NCBI GenBank assembly: GCA_964247695.1
Contig: CAXTVI010000025.1
Location: forward strand, 1-64,000
Direction of reading: 5' to 3'
Origin: Lichenicoccus sp964247695
Lineage (GTDB): Bacteria > Pseudomonadota > Alphaproteobacteria > Acetobacterales > Acetobacteraceae
Length of the DNA stretch: 64,000 bases
The notes under the pieces were generated by a model. The model was given only the letters and a program-made list of their open reading frames with translations. It was not told where the DNA came from and made no database searches. A program made the translations under genes and the position numbers. The first letter of the stretch is position 1. Each line of letters begins with the position of its first letter. This document shows, in pieces, positions 44,241 through 53,760 of this stretch.

Positions 44241-44317
44241 GCGCGCTTTTGCATCTCCGCCGGCTCGGGCAAGCTGCCCTCTTGAAGCCGGCCCACCCGG
44301 ATCAGAGCGGACACATA

Positions 44318-44421
44318 GAGCAGCATCCGACCAATTGAAATCGCTCCGCGATTTCGATCGGTCGGGTAAAGCTGCTCCACTCAAACGACAACAGGAGCAT
44401 GGTCGATCTTCGATCATGCTC
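44318..44421. repeat. Composite palindromic intergenic repeat, copy 2
   Basis: Two hairpins lie side by side. Hairpin A spans 44318-44377: outer arms GAGCAGC/GCTGCTC and an inner 18-bp stem (44327-44344 with 44348-44365, 16 of 18 paired, loop TCC). Hairpin B spans 44395-44421: 12-bp arms GAGCATGGTCGA/TCGATCATGCTC, 11 of 12 paired. The ATG proposed for the aminotransferase (44416) lies in the right arm of B. The same blocks occur in reverse order at 1124-1215. Confidence 0.7.
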
Positions 44422-45555
44422 TCGAGGACACGCCAGACCTTGAGAACCCTGCTCCTCACGCCCGGCCCGCTCACCACGTCCGAGGCGACCCGTGCGGCGC
44501 TCGGACGCGACTGGGGTTCGCGCGACCCTGCCTTCATCGCGCTGACCGCACGGTTGCGTCAGCGGCTGGCCGCTGTCGTGCACGGCGAGGCGACGCACGA
44601 GGCGGTGCTGCTGGCAGGCTCCGGCACCTTTGCCGTCGAGGCCGCGATCGGCACGCTGGTGCCGCGCGACGGCAGGCTGCTGGTGCTGGCGAACGGCGCC
44701 TATGGCGAGCGCATGGCGGCGATCGCGCGCCAGATCGGGCGCGCGCATGTCGTCCTGCGCTGGCCGGAGACAGCGCCGGTCGATCCCCTGAGCGTCCGGA
44801 CGATCCTGCGCGAGGATGCCTCGATCACCGACGTCGTCATCGTGCAGTGCGAGACCACGACCGGCCTGCTGAACCCGGTCGAGCAGGTCGCGGACATCGT
44901 GGCCGCGGCCGGCCGAAGGCTGCTGATCGATGCCATGAGCGGGTTCGGCGCGCTGCCGCTCGATCTGCGCCGCATCCGTGCCAGCGCGGTGATGGCGTCG
45001 TCGAACAAGTGCCTGGAGGGCGTGCCAGGGATCGCCGTCGTCGTGGCGGAACGGCAACAGCTTGCGCGGTCCGAGGGCCAGTCGCACAGCCTCGGCCTCG
45101 ACCTGCATGCGCAGTGGCAGGGCTTCGCGGGCAACGGCCAGTGGCGCTTCACCCCGCCGGTCCAGGTGGCGGCCGCTTTGGATGCGGCACTGGACCAGCT
45201 CGATGCCGAGGGCGGCCCGGCGGCGCGCCTTGCCCGCTACCTCCGCCTCCATGCGGCGCTGACGGCCGGCATGGCCCGGCTGGGCTTCCGCACGACGCTG
45301 CCGGCCGCGCTGCAGGCCCCGATCATCGTCACCTTCGACGAGCCCGGGCCGGAGTTCGACTTCGCCCGGTTCTATGCCGCGCTGCAGGCCGACGGCATCG
45401 TGATCTATCCCGGCAAGCTGACCCAGGCGCCATCGTTTCGTATCGGTTGCATCGGTGCGATCGACGAACACGATATCGCAAGAGCGCTGGAAACCATCGC
45501 CCGGATCGCGGAACGGCAGGCGCAGCCGGCTGGTCACCGTGATTGGGTCGCCTAG
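44416..45555 (+). CDS. phnW: 2-aminoethylphosphonate-pyruvate transaminase-like protein
   Basis: A 379-residue PLP-dependent aminotransferase that matches PhnW, which exchanges the amino group between 2-aminoethylphosphonate and pyruvate. Typical features are LLLTPGPLTTSEATRAAL, GSGTFAVEAAIGTL, CETTTGLLNP and the PLP lysine in SSNKCLEGVPG (Lys198). The ATG at 44416 falls inside a palindromic repeat; TTG at 44440 would remove eight residues that do not matter to the fold. No phosphonoacetaldehyde hydrolase or PEP mutase is nearby, so related aminotransferase substrates remain possible. Confidence 0.8.
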   Translation: MLSRTRQTLRTLLLTPGPLTTSEATRAALGRDWGSRDPAFIALTARLRQRLAAVVHGEATHEAVLLAGSGTFAVEAAIGTLVPRDGRLLVLANGAYGERMAAIARQIGRAHVVLRWPETAPVDPLSVRTILREDASITDVVIVQCETTTGLLNPVEQVADIVAAAGRRLLIDAMSGFGALPLDLRRIRASAVMASSNKCLEGVPGIAVVVAERQQLARSEGQSHSLGLDLHAQWQGFAGNGQWRFTPPVQVAAALDAALDQLDAEGGPAARLARYLRLHAALTAGMARLGFRTTLPAALQAPIIVTFDEPGPEFDFARFYAALQADGIVIYPGKLTQAPSFRIGCIGAIDEHDIARALETIARIAERQAQPAGHRDWVA

Positions 45556-45594
45556 ACTGCCGCCCGACAACGTCCCAGAACAGGATGACAGCGC

Positions 45595-47175
45595 ATGAGC
45601 TCAACGACAGAAGGCGCCACGCCGCTCGAACTGCCCGGCAGCGAGCACACCGCACCGTCCGGCGCACGCCTGGTCGGTCCCGCGCCGCGCGACCAGCAGG
45701 TTGAGGTCAGCATCTATCTCAAGCCGCGCGATGCGCATCAGACCACCGAGACCGCGCTGACCGGCAGCGTGCAGGAGCGCCGCGAACATCTGGCGCGGCA
45801 CCGCAGGACTGCGCATCGCGACGACATCCAGCGCATCGAGAAGTTTGCGACCGGGCACGGGCTCACCGTGCTGGAGGCCGATCCGGCGCGGCGCCTGGTG
45901 CGTGTGGGCGGCACTGCGGAGAAGATGGAGGCTGCCTTCGGCACCAGCCTCTCGACCTACGAGCGGAGCGGCCACACGTTCCGCGGCCGCACCGGCAGCG
46001 TGATGCTCCCCCGCCACCTGCACGGCATCATCGAGAGCGTGCTCGGGCTCGACGAACGGCCGGTGGCGCACGCGCGCATCGTGCGACCCAGGGTCGCGCA
46101 GCCGCAGGGCATCCTGCCGAACCAGATCGCTCCGCTGTACGACTTCCCGACCGGCGTCGACGGCAGCGGCGTCACCATCGCCCTGATCGAGCTGGGCGGC
46201 GGTTTTAGAGAAAAGGACATCCAGCAGGCGTTCCAGGCCATGCGCCTGACGCCGCCGAAGGTGATCGCGGTGCTGGTCGACGGCGCCACCAACGACCAGT
46301 CCGGTTCGGATGCCGACGGCGAGGTGGCGCTCGACATCCAGGTCGCAGGTGGCGTCGCACCCGGTGCCGAAATCGCGGTGTACTTCACGCCTAACACCAA
46401 CGCCGGCTTCGCGGATGCGATCTCGCAGGCGGCGCACGACACCACCAACAAGCCGTCGGTGATCTCGATCTCCTGGGGTGGTCCGGAATCGACGTGGGAC
46501 GGGCAGTCCGTCACCACGATGAACTCGGTCCTGCAGGAAGCGGCGGCGCTCGGCATCTCGGTCTATGTCGCCTCCGGGGACAGCCTCGCCACCGACGGCG
46601 TCAGCGACGGCAAGGCGCATGTCGATTTTCCGGCCTCGTCGCCGTCCGCGATCGGCTGCGGTGGCACCCACATCACCGAGAAGGGCAGCACGATCTCAAA
46701 GGAGGTGGTCTGGAACGACGGCGACAGCGGCACCGGCGGCGGCATCAGCGACCTGTTCGACGTACCCGCCTTCCAGTCCGGCGTGACCCTGCCGCCGAGC
46801 GTCAATGCTGGCCGCGAGGGCCGTGGCGTGCCGGACGTCGGCGGCGATGCGGCGCCGGCCAGCGGCTACAGCATCGTGGTGGACGGGCAGACCGAGGTGG
46901 TCGGCGGCACCAGCGGCGTGGCCCCGCTCTGGGCCGGGCTGACCGCCCTGATCAACCAGAAGGCGTCGAGCCCGGTGGGCTTCCTGCCGACCTGGCTCTA
47001 CGCAAACATCGGCGCCAACCCGGCACTCACCGTGCAGATCACCAGCGGCAACAACAAGCCGACCGGCAGCGACATCGGCTACAATGGGGGTGCCGGCTGG
47101 AACGCCTGCACCGGGCTCGGACGACCGAACGGGCAGGCGCTGTTCGACGCATTGACCGGTGGCGCCGGAGTCTGA
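45595..47175 (+). CDS. S53 family (kumamolisin-like) serine-carboxyl peptidase
   Basis: A 526-residue peptidase of the sedolisin family, active at acid pH. It has a pro-domain of about 180 residues and a catalytic domain. The active site is complete: Glu243 and Asp247 (GEVALDIQ), oxyanion Asp329 (ASGDS) and Ser440 in GTSGVAP. The C-terminal calcium site resembles family sequence (SDIGYN...GWNACTGLG). No signal peptide is seen. An acid peptidase fits an acid-producing or acid-tolerant organism; this last point is inference. Confidence 0.93.
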   Translation: MSSTTEGATPLELPGSEHTAPSGARLVGPAPRDQQVEVSIYLKPRDAHQTTETALTGSVQERREHLARHRRTAHRDDIQRIEKFATGHGLTVLEADPARRLVRVGGTAEKMEAAFGTSLSTYERSGHTFRGRTGSVMLPRHLHGIIESVLGLDERPVAHARIVRPRVAQPQGILPNQIAPLYDFPTGVDGSGVTIALIELGGGFREKDIQQAFQAMRLTPPKVIAVLVDGATNDQSGSDADGEVALDIQVAGGVAPGAEIAVYFTPNTNAGFADAISQAAHDTTNKPSVISISWGGPESTWDGQSVTTMNSVLQEAAALGISVYVASGDSLATDGVSDGKAHVDFPASSPSAIGCGGTHITEKGSTISKEVVWNDGDSGTGGGISDLFDVPAFQSGVTLPPSVNAGREGRGVPDVGGDAAPASGYSIVVDGQTEVVGGTSGVAPLWAGLTALINQKASSPVGFLPTWLYANIGANPALTVQITSGNNKPTGSDIGYNGGAGWNACTGLGRPNGQALFDALTGGAGV

Positions 47176-47246
47176 TCGACCGGCCCCCGGAGGACTGGCA
47201 TGGTGTTTGCTGCTCCTCGGGGCAGCAGATATCACCAGGGCTACGA

Positions 47247-48338
<1,092 letters not shown>

Positions 48339-48355
48339 TGATGGAGGCTGCCTGA

Positions 48356-49096
48356 ATGACCGTGGAAACCCCCGGAACCGGATCCCTGGGCGGTAGCGGC
48401 ACGCGAGTGACGCTGCCCGCGCGACCGGAAGCCCTGTCGCTCGATTTGCGTCACTCGGCGCTCGTCGTGGTGGACATGCAGAACGCCTATGCCAGCAAGG
48501 GCGGCTATCTCGATCTCGCCGGCTTCGACATCAGCGGCGCGCAGGAGGCCATCGACAGCATCGTGGTCGCGGTGCAGGCAGCGCGCGAGGCTGGCATGAC
48601 GGTCGTGTGGTTCCAGAATGGCTGGGACCCAGAATACATCGAAGCCGGCGGTCCGGGCTCGCCCAACTTTCACAAGTCGAACGCGCTCAAGACCATGCGC
48701 CAGCGTCCGGAACTCGACGGCACGCTGCTCGCCAAAGGCGGCTGGGATTATGCGCTGGTCGATGCCCTGGTCCCACAGCCGGGTGACATCGTGATCCCCA
48801 AGCCGCGCTACAGCGCCTTCTACAACACCCAGCTCGACACCCTGTTGCGCGCGCGCGGCATACGCACGCTGGTGTTCACCGGGATCGCCACCAACGTCTG
48901 TGTCGAGAGCACGCTGCGCGACGGCTTCTTCCTGGAGTATTTCGGGATCGTGCTGGAGGATGCGACGCACCAGGCGGGGCCGGACTACGTGCAGAAGGCG
49001 GCGCTGTACAATATCGAGACCTTCTTCGGCTGGGTCTCGAACGTTGCCGATTTCTGCGGCGCGGTCAGGCAGGCAGCACCTGAGGTCACGGCATGA
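48356..49096 (+). CDS. rutB: Ureidoacrylate amidohydrolase RutB
   Basis: A 246-residue isochorismatase-fold amidohydrolase that splits ureidoacrylate. The catalytic residues are present: Asp in VVVDMQNAY, Lys in IPKPRYSAF and Cys in ATNVCVEST. It follows rutA by 17 bases, and its stop overlaps the rutC start by four bases. Confidence 0.93.
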   Translation: MTVETPGTGSLGGSGTRVTLPARPEALSLDLRHSALVVVDMQNAYASKGGYLDLAGFDISGAQEAIDSIVVAVQAAREAGMTVVWFQNGWDPEYIEAGGPGSPNFHKSNALKTMRQRPELDGTLLAKGGWDYALVDALVPQPGDIVIPKPRYSAFYNTQLDTLLRARGIRTLVFTGIATNVCVESTLRDGFFLEYFGIVLEDATHQAGPDYVQKAALYNIETFFGWVSNVADFCGAVRQAAPEVTA

Positions 49097-49509
49097 TGCC
49101 GATGCAGGCGATCATCCCGCCCGGCACCGGCGTGCCGATCGCGCCGTTCTCGCCGGGCACGCTGGCCGATGGAGTGGTGTACGTGTCCGGCACGCTGCCG
49201 TTCGATGCGTCCAACGATGTGGTGCATCCGGGAGATGCCGCGGCACAGACGCGCCACGTGCTGGAGACCATCAAGGGCGTCATCACGGCTGCCGGTGGCA
49301 CCATGGCGGATGTCACCTTCAACATGATCTTTCTGACCGACTGGGCCAACTATGCGGCGCTGAACAGCGTGTATGCGGAGTATTTCCCGGGCGACAAGCC
49401 AGCGCGCTACTGCATCCAGTGCGGGCTGGTGAAGCCCGAGGCGCTGGTCGAGATCGCCAGCATCGCGCATGTCGGCAAACCCCGGCCTGGAACGATTGGG
49501 GCGGGATGA
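49093..49509 (+). CDS. rutC: 3-aminoacrylate deaminase RutC (RidA family)
   Basis: A 138-residue RidA-family protein that hydrolyses 3-aminoacrylate. It shows APFSPGTLADGVVYVSGTLP and the conserved FPGDKPARYCIQCGLVKPEA segment. The ATG is coupled to rutB (ATGA), and the stop overlaps the rutD ATG. Confidence 0.92.
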   Translation: MMPMQAIIPPGTGVPIAPFSPGTLADGVVYVSGTLPFDASNDVVHPGDAAAQTRHVLETIKGVITAAGGTMADVTFNMIFLTDWANYAALNSVYAEYFPGDKPARYCIQCGLVKPEALVEIASIAHVGKPRPGTIGAG

Positions 49510-50273
49510 TCCATTTCGACTGCACCGGACCCGAGGATGGCGAGGTGCTGCTGCTGTCCTCCGGGCTCGGCGGCGCGGGCGGCTACTGGTCAGCCAACAT
49601 TCCGGCGCTTGCCGTTCGCTACCGCGTCGTGACCTATGACCAGCGCGGCACCGGACGAAGCCCCGCGACCCTCGCGCCCAATTTAGCCATCGCCGACATG
49701 GCCGATGATGCCGCCGAGGTTCTCGACGCCGTCGGTGCGCGCTCCTGCCGGATCGTCGGTCATGCGTTGGGCGGACTGATCGGCCTCTGCCTGGCGGCCC
49801 GGGCGCCCGGACTTGTCAGCCATCTGGTGGTGGTGAATGGCTGGATGCAGGCGGACCCGCACACCGTGCGCTGCTTCGATGTGCGACGCGATCTGCTGCT
49901 GAGAGCCGGTGTCGGGTCCTACCTGCGCGCGCAGCCGCTGTTCCTGTATCCATCCTCCTGGATGGCGGACAATGCCGGCCGCCTCGCCGCCGACGAGGCC
50001 CACGCAGCGGCGCATTTTCCCGGCGTCGAGAACACCCTGCTGCGCATCGAGTCCCTGCTCGGCTTCGATGCCACGCCGCTGCTTTCGGCCCTGGCCTGCC
50101 GAACGCTGCTGGTCTTCTCGCAGGACGACCTGCTGGTTCCCCCCGTCTGTTCCGAACGCCTGCACGCAGCGCTACCCGGCTCCCGGCTGGAGAGACTCGA
50201 CGGCGGCCATGCGTGCAATGTCACCGATCCGGCCGGCTTCGACGCGCTCTGCCTGGAATTCCTCACCATCTAG
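49506..50273 (+). CDS. rutD: Alpha/beta hydrolase RutD
   Basis: A 255-residue alpha/beta hydrolase of the Rut pathway that helps break carbamate or aminoacrylate intermediates. The nucleophile elbow reads GHALGG, where the usual serine is alanine, as in known RutD. DQRGTGRS and the late FSQDDLLVPP and GGHACNVTDP (histidine) complete the fold. It ends the rut run; rutE, rutF, rutG and rutR are not seen nearby. Confidence 0.92.
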   Translation: MIHFDCTGPEDGEVLLLSSGLGGAGGYWSANIPALAVRYRVVTYDQRGTGRSPATLAPNLAIADMADDAAEVLDAVGARSCRIVGHALGGLIGLCLAARAPGLVSHLVVVNGWMQADPHTVRCFDVRRDLLLRAGVGSYLRAQPLFLYPSSWMADNAGRLAADEAHAAAHFPGVENTLLRIESLLGFDATPLLSALACRTLLVFSQDDLLVPPVCSERLHAALPGSRLERLDGGHACNVTDPAGFDALCLEFLTI

Positions 50274-50733
50274 GGGATGCCAGCAGTTCGGGTGTGGCGG
50301 CGAACCAGGCGTCGCGCGCCGTAGTCCGGCGCCGGTCGTCCCGCTGAGCAAGCAGGCGGCAAAGAGGCGGTCGACCCTTGGGAGCAGAAACCGCAGGATT
50401 TCAGCCTGGTGTCGAGGGTCAGGAACTTAATGGCATGGCACTGCGCATTGCGACGGCAGTCGGGCATCGATTGCCGTACGGACGGACGCTCGGATGGCGT
50501 TCGGCCTCGGATTGTCGGCCAATTCGGCCAGCATGAAGGCTACAAACCGCATGTGTCTTGATTTGAACGCCGGACGCAGAGCGGACGTGGGAGAGTAGCT
50601 GCCGATGGTTGGCCCTTGGCTTCCTTCGTGCGAGGCCTCGGGGTTGCACGAACTCTATCTCCAGGATGTCAGCTGTAGCCATGTCGCTGGATTAAGTCAC
50701 AGCTCTGTAGCTTAAGCCGCAGAGACTTCCGTC
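50274..50733. other. 460-base stretch without a supported gene
   Basis: No frame here shows a recognisable domain. A minus-strand frame at 50419-50682 (87 residues) is open but lacks a family match or ribosome site. GC falls from about 50400 on, toward the MFS gene, which suggests the edge of an acquired patch. Confidence 0.6.
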
Positions 50734-51942
50734 ATGACAATAAAAACAGACACGATGGCATTTACGGCGTTGCTCAGTATTCTCGTCGCGTTGCCATCCT
50801 TCGGTATCGACATGAGTCTGCCGGCGCTCGGGTCGATCGCTAGTTCTCTTGGCGTGACGACCGAAAGGGCTGGCCTTACCATGAGCTTGTTTATGGTAGG
50901 GTTTGCCGTCGCACCGCCTTTCTTTGGTCCTGTCTCGGACCGGGTGGGACGAAGGCCGGTTGTGCTTGCGGCGGTCGGATTGTTCACGGTCGCAAGCATA
51001 GGGTGCTCGGTGTCCCGAAGCCTGACTGAGCTGCTGATGTTGCGCGTCCTACAGGGAATGGGTGCAGGTGTCAGCATGACGAGTGCATTCGCAATCGTGC
51101 AGGACCTGTTCACAGGAGCGGCCGGCCGCGCAAAGCTCTCCTATGTGGCGACACTGATGCTCGTGATCCCGATGGTCGCTCCCGCCGTGGGCTCGCTGAC
51201 GTTGACGGTCGATAGCTGGCGGGGAATTTACTGGCTGCTGTCCGGTGTCGGCGCAGCTCTGATGATCGCCTTTGGGCTTCTCTTCGCTGAAAGTGTTCCG
51301 TCGAGAAGCAGGCGCCCGCTCAAGATGACAACCGTGTTGAAGGCCTATCGGGAGGTAAGCCGCAGCCCCACCATCATGGCAAACATCGTTATCAACAGCG
51401 CCGCGTTTAGCACGTTGTTCGCCTACGTCAGTGGCTCGTCAATCCTATTCATCAAAGACCTTGGTCTGACAAGAGGCCAGTATAGCGGGGTCTTCGCGGT
51501 GACGTCATTCGGGATTATGACGAGCGCCTTCCTGAATGGAAGACTGAGCAGGCGTGATTTTCCGCCAGCTTATCCTCTGATGATCGGCGTAGGCTTATCC
51601 GTCTGCTGCGCAGGGGTGTTCTTGATGGCGATCGTGGCCGGTCATCCCTCGGTTCCCTTCCTGATCGCAACCTTATTTGTTGGATCTGCTGCTTTCGGAC
51701 TGGTTGCGCCCAATGCGCTGCACGGAGCGATGCAGCCTCTCCCGGAAGCGGCGGGGTCGGTAAGTGCAGTTGCTGGATGCCTTCAAGTACTCGCAGGTTC
51801 TGCAGCCAGTGCCCTGGTCGTCTCGGTCAATCCTGGACCGCCTGGCCTTTCCATGGGGATCGTGATGCTGGTGAGCTCAATGGTAGCAGCCTGCGCCTTG
51901 TTCTACATGGCGCGACGTGATGCGGCGCTCTACTTCGGCTGA
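50734..51942 (+). CDS. MFS multidrug transporter, Bcr/CflA type
   Basis: A 402-residue, 12-helix exporter. The Bcr/CflA family features are ALPSFGIDMSLPALGSIA at the N-terminus, GPVSDRVGRRPVVLAAVG (loop 2-3 motif) and RVLQGMGAGVSMTSAFAIVQ. GC is lower than in neighbours: sampled 60-base blocks inside the gene gave 53-63%, against 72% for a block in rutD. This suggests acquisition. It is not the pyrimidine permease RutG, which belongs to another family. Confidence 0.9.
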   Translation: MTIKTDTMAFTALLSILVALPSFGIDMSLPALGSIASSLGVTTERAGLTMSLFMVGFAVAPPFFGPVSDRVGRRPVVLAAVGLFTVASIGCSVSRSLTELLMLRVLQGMGAGVSMTSAFAIVQDLFTGAAGRAKLSYVATLMLVIPMVAPAVGSLTLTVDSWRGIYWLLSGVGAALMIAFGLLFAESVPSRSRRPLKMTTVLKAYREVSRSPTIMANIVINSAAFSTLFAYVSGSSILFIKDLGLTRGQYSGVFAVTSFGIMTSAFLNGRLSRRDFPPAYPLMIGVGLSVCCAGVFLMAIVAGHPSVPFLIATLFVGSAAFGLVAPNALHGAMQPLPEAAGSVSAVAGCLQVLAGSAASALVVSVNPGPPGLSMGIVMLVSSMVAACALFYMARRDAALYFG

Positions 51943-52019
51943 TCTCCACGGTCTGTTCAACTCTACTTTCCCGACCCCAGGCGGAGCAGGCCGCCTTCTC
52001 GGAACCTAATTCACCTACC

Positions 52020-52500
52020 ATGGAACCAACGAGCATGTTCAGCCTTGACCGGGACGGCGTCATGCTCGCCTACGTCGACCACCAACCCGGCCCAGCACTG
52101 CGAACACCGATGGTTCTCCTGCATGGCTGGACAGGCGACCACTCTGTCTTCGCACCACAACTCCGGCATTACCGTAGCCACCGCCGGACCGTGGCCGTTG
52201 ATCTGCGTGGGAACGGCGCGAGTGACGCTTCGCTGCAGTCTTACGATGTTCCGGCCTTTGCCGATGATGTTGTCCACCTCGTCGAGCACCTCGGCCTGGG
52301 CGGCGGGGTCTTGGTCGGGCGCAGCATGGGACCTTGCGGCTTCAGCCCTGCCGATAAGCGATCGGGCGCAAGTACAAGCGCGGCGACCAGACATTCTTGT
52401 CGGCCAGACCCTCGGCTCCGGCCACTTCTCGACACTTGAAGTCCCTGATCAGGTCAACGCCATGCTGGATCGGTTCCTTGAGTTGACCGGATCGACGTGA
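52020..52500 (+). pseudogene. Alpha/beta hydrolase, internally deleted and frameshifted
   Basis: The N-terminal part (52020 to about 52340) has a normal alpha/beta hydrolase start: TPMVLLHGWTGDHSVFAPQL, AVDLRGNGASD and the nucleophile elbow GRSMG. The frame then turns into nonsense. A different frame from about 52400 gives the usual C-terminus (SGHFSTLEVPDQVNAMLDRF). About half of a normal ~270-residue enzyme is missing, including the acid residue region. It lies in the low-GC patch behind the MFS gene. Confidence 0.75.
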
Positions 52501-52707
52501 CAGGGGCGCCAAGTGTCGAGAGTAACACGGGCAGCCGGGCATCGCGTTCCCTGCATGATCTCGGTGACGCGGTTCCGCCAGGGGTCGCTGTTGACGAGCC
52601 ACTCCCGCTCGATGACCAGGCGTAAGCCGTACGAGACAATCTCGCGCATGACTGGCGAAGCAACCTCCCTGGGCGCATGATCTTACCACGTTGCAAGGAG
52701 GCGTACG

Positions 52708-53760
52708 ATGGACCAAGCCCAGACCCTTTCGAGCCCGGCACTCCCGGTGACGCGCGTGGACGACCCGGCCAACCTGCCGCTCGTCACGGATCCCGGCGAG
52801 CGTCGCGGCGAGATGCTGTATCGCCGCTTCGGGCGCACCGACGAGATGATCTCGGCGATCGGGATCGGCGGCTTCCATCTCGGCAAGAAGTCGGTGACCG
52901 ACGCCGAGTCCGTGCGCCTGCTGCACGAGGCGGTCGATCGCGGCATAAACTTCGTGGATAATTGCTGGGATTACAACGACGGCCAGTCCGAGCTGCGCGT
53001 CGGGCTCGCACTCGACCAGGGCGGCTACCGGGACCGCGTGTACCTGATGTCGAAGATGGATGGCCGCTCCAAGGCGGAAGCCGCCAAGCAGATCGACACC
53101 TCGCTCAAGCGCATGCGCACCGACTGCATCGACCTCGTGCAGCACCACGAGATCCTGCGCTACGACGATCCGGACCGCATCTTTGCCGAAGGCGGCGCGA
53201 TGGAGGCATTCGTCGAAGCCAAGCAGGCCGGCAAGCTGCGCCATATCGGCTTCACCGGCCACAAGGACCCGCGCATACACCTGCAGATGCTGGCGGTCGC
53301 CGCCGAACGCGGCTTCCACTTCGACGCCGTGCAGATGCCGCTCAACGTGATGGACGCGCATTTCCGCAGCTTCGCGCACCTCGTGCTGCCCTACCTCGTC
53401 GAGCACGGCATCGCGGTCCTGGGCATGAAGGCATTCGCCGACAGCGTGCTGCTGAAGAGCGCCGCGCCGATCAAGCCGGTCGAATACCTGCAGTACCAGC
53501 TCGCCCTGCCGACCTCGGTGGTGATCACCGGAATTCAGAGCCAGCGCGACCTCGACCAGGCGTTCGAGGCGGTGCGCACGTTCAAGCCGATGGACAAGCC
53601 CGCGATTGCCGAACTCCTGGCCCGCAGCCGTCCCTACGCGCTGGAGGGCAAATACGAGCTGTTCAAGACCAGCAGCACCTTCGACGGCACGGCGAAGAAC
53701 AACGCGTGGCTCGGCGATGACGTCGAATCAGTCACCGAACTGGCGCCAGAAATGGAATAG
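52708..53760 (+). CDS. Aldo/keto reductase, DNCWDYN type, cytoplasmic
   Basis: A 350-residue aldo/keto reductase and paralogue of the exported one at 34674. The tetrad is intact: Asp84 and Tyr89 (DNCWDYN), Lys116 (LMSKMD) and His147 (QHHEI). There is no Tat signal. A strong ribosome site AAGGAGG (52695-52701) precedes the ATG by six bases. The TPR glycosyltransferase starts at the very next base after its stop. The substrate is unknown. Confidence 0.9.
   Translation: MDQAQTLSSPALPVTRVDDPANLPLVTDPGERRGEMLYRRFGRTDEMISAIGIGGFHLGKKSVTDAESVRLLHEAVDRGINFVDNCWDYNDGQSELRVGLALDQGGYRDRVYLMSKMDGRSKAEAAKQIDTSLKRMRTDCIDLVQHHEILRYDDPDRIFAEGGAMEAFVEAKQAGKLRHIGFTGHKDPRIHLQMLAVAAERGFHFDAVQMPLNVMDAHFRSFAHLVLPYLVEHGIAVLGMKAFADSVLLKSAAPIKPVEYLQYQLALPTSVVITGIQSQRDLDQAFEAVRTFKPMDKPAIAELLARSRPYALEGKYELFKTSSTFDGTAKNNAWLGDDVESVTELAPEME

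Noticed and set aside
44416..45555. phnW as part of a full phosphonate catabolic operon
   Set aside because: No phnX, phnA, phnY or transporter is adjacent; only the aminotransferase itself is supported.
50419..50682. Minus-strand 87-codon frame between rutD and the MFS gene
   Set aside because: No ribosome site, domain or signal; probably chance.
50734..51942. MFS gene as the pyrimidine permease RutG of the rut cluster
   Set aside because: RutG is of the NCS2/UraA family; this protein has Bcr/CflA motifs and different base composition.
52449..52649. Minus-strand 66-codon frame (MREIVSYGLRLVIEREW...) next to the broken hydrolase
   Set aside because: It could be the end of a lost gene, but I recognise no family and it overlaps the pseudogene, so it is not listed as a gene.
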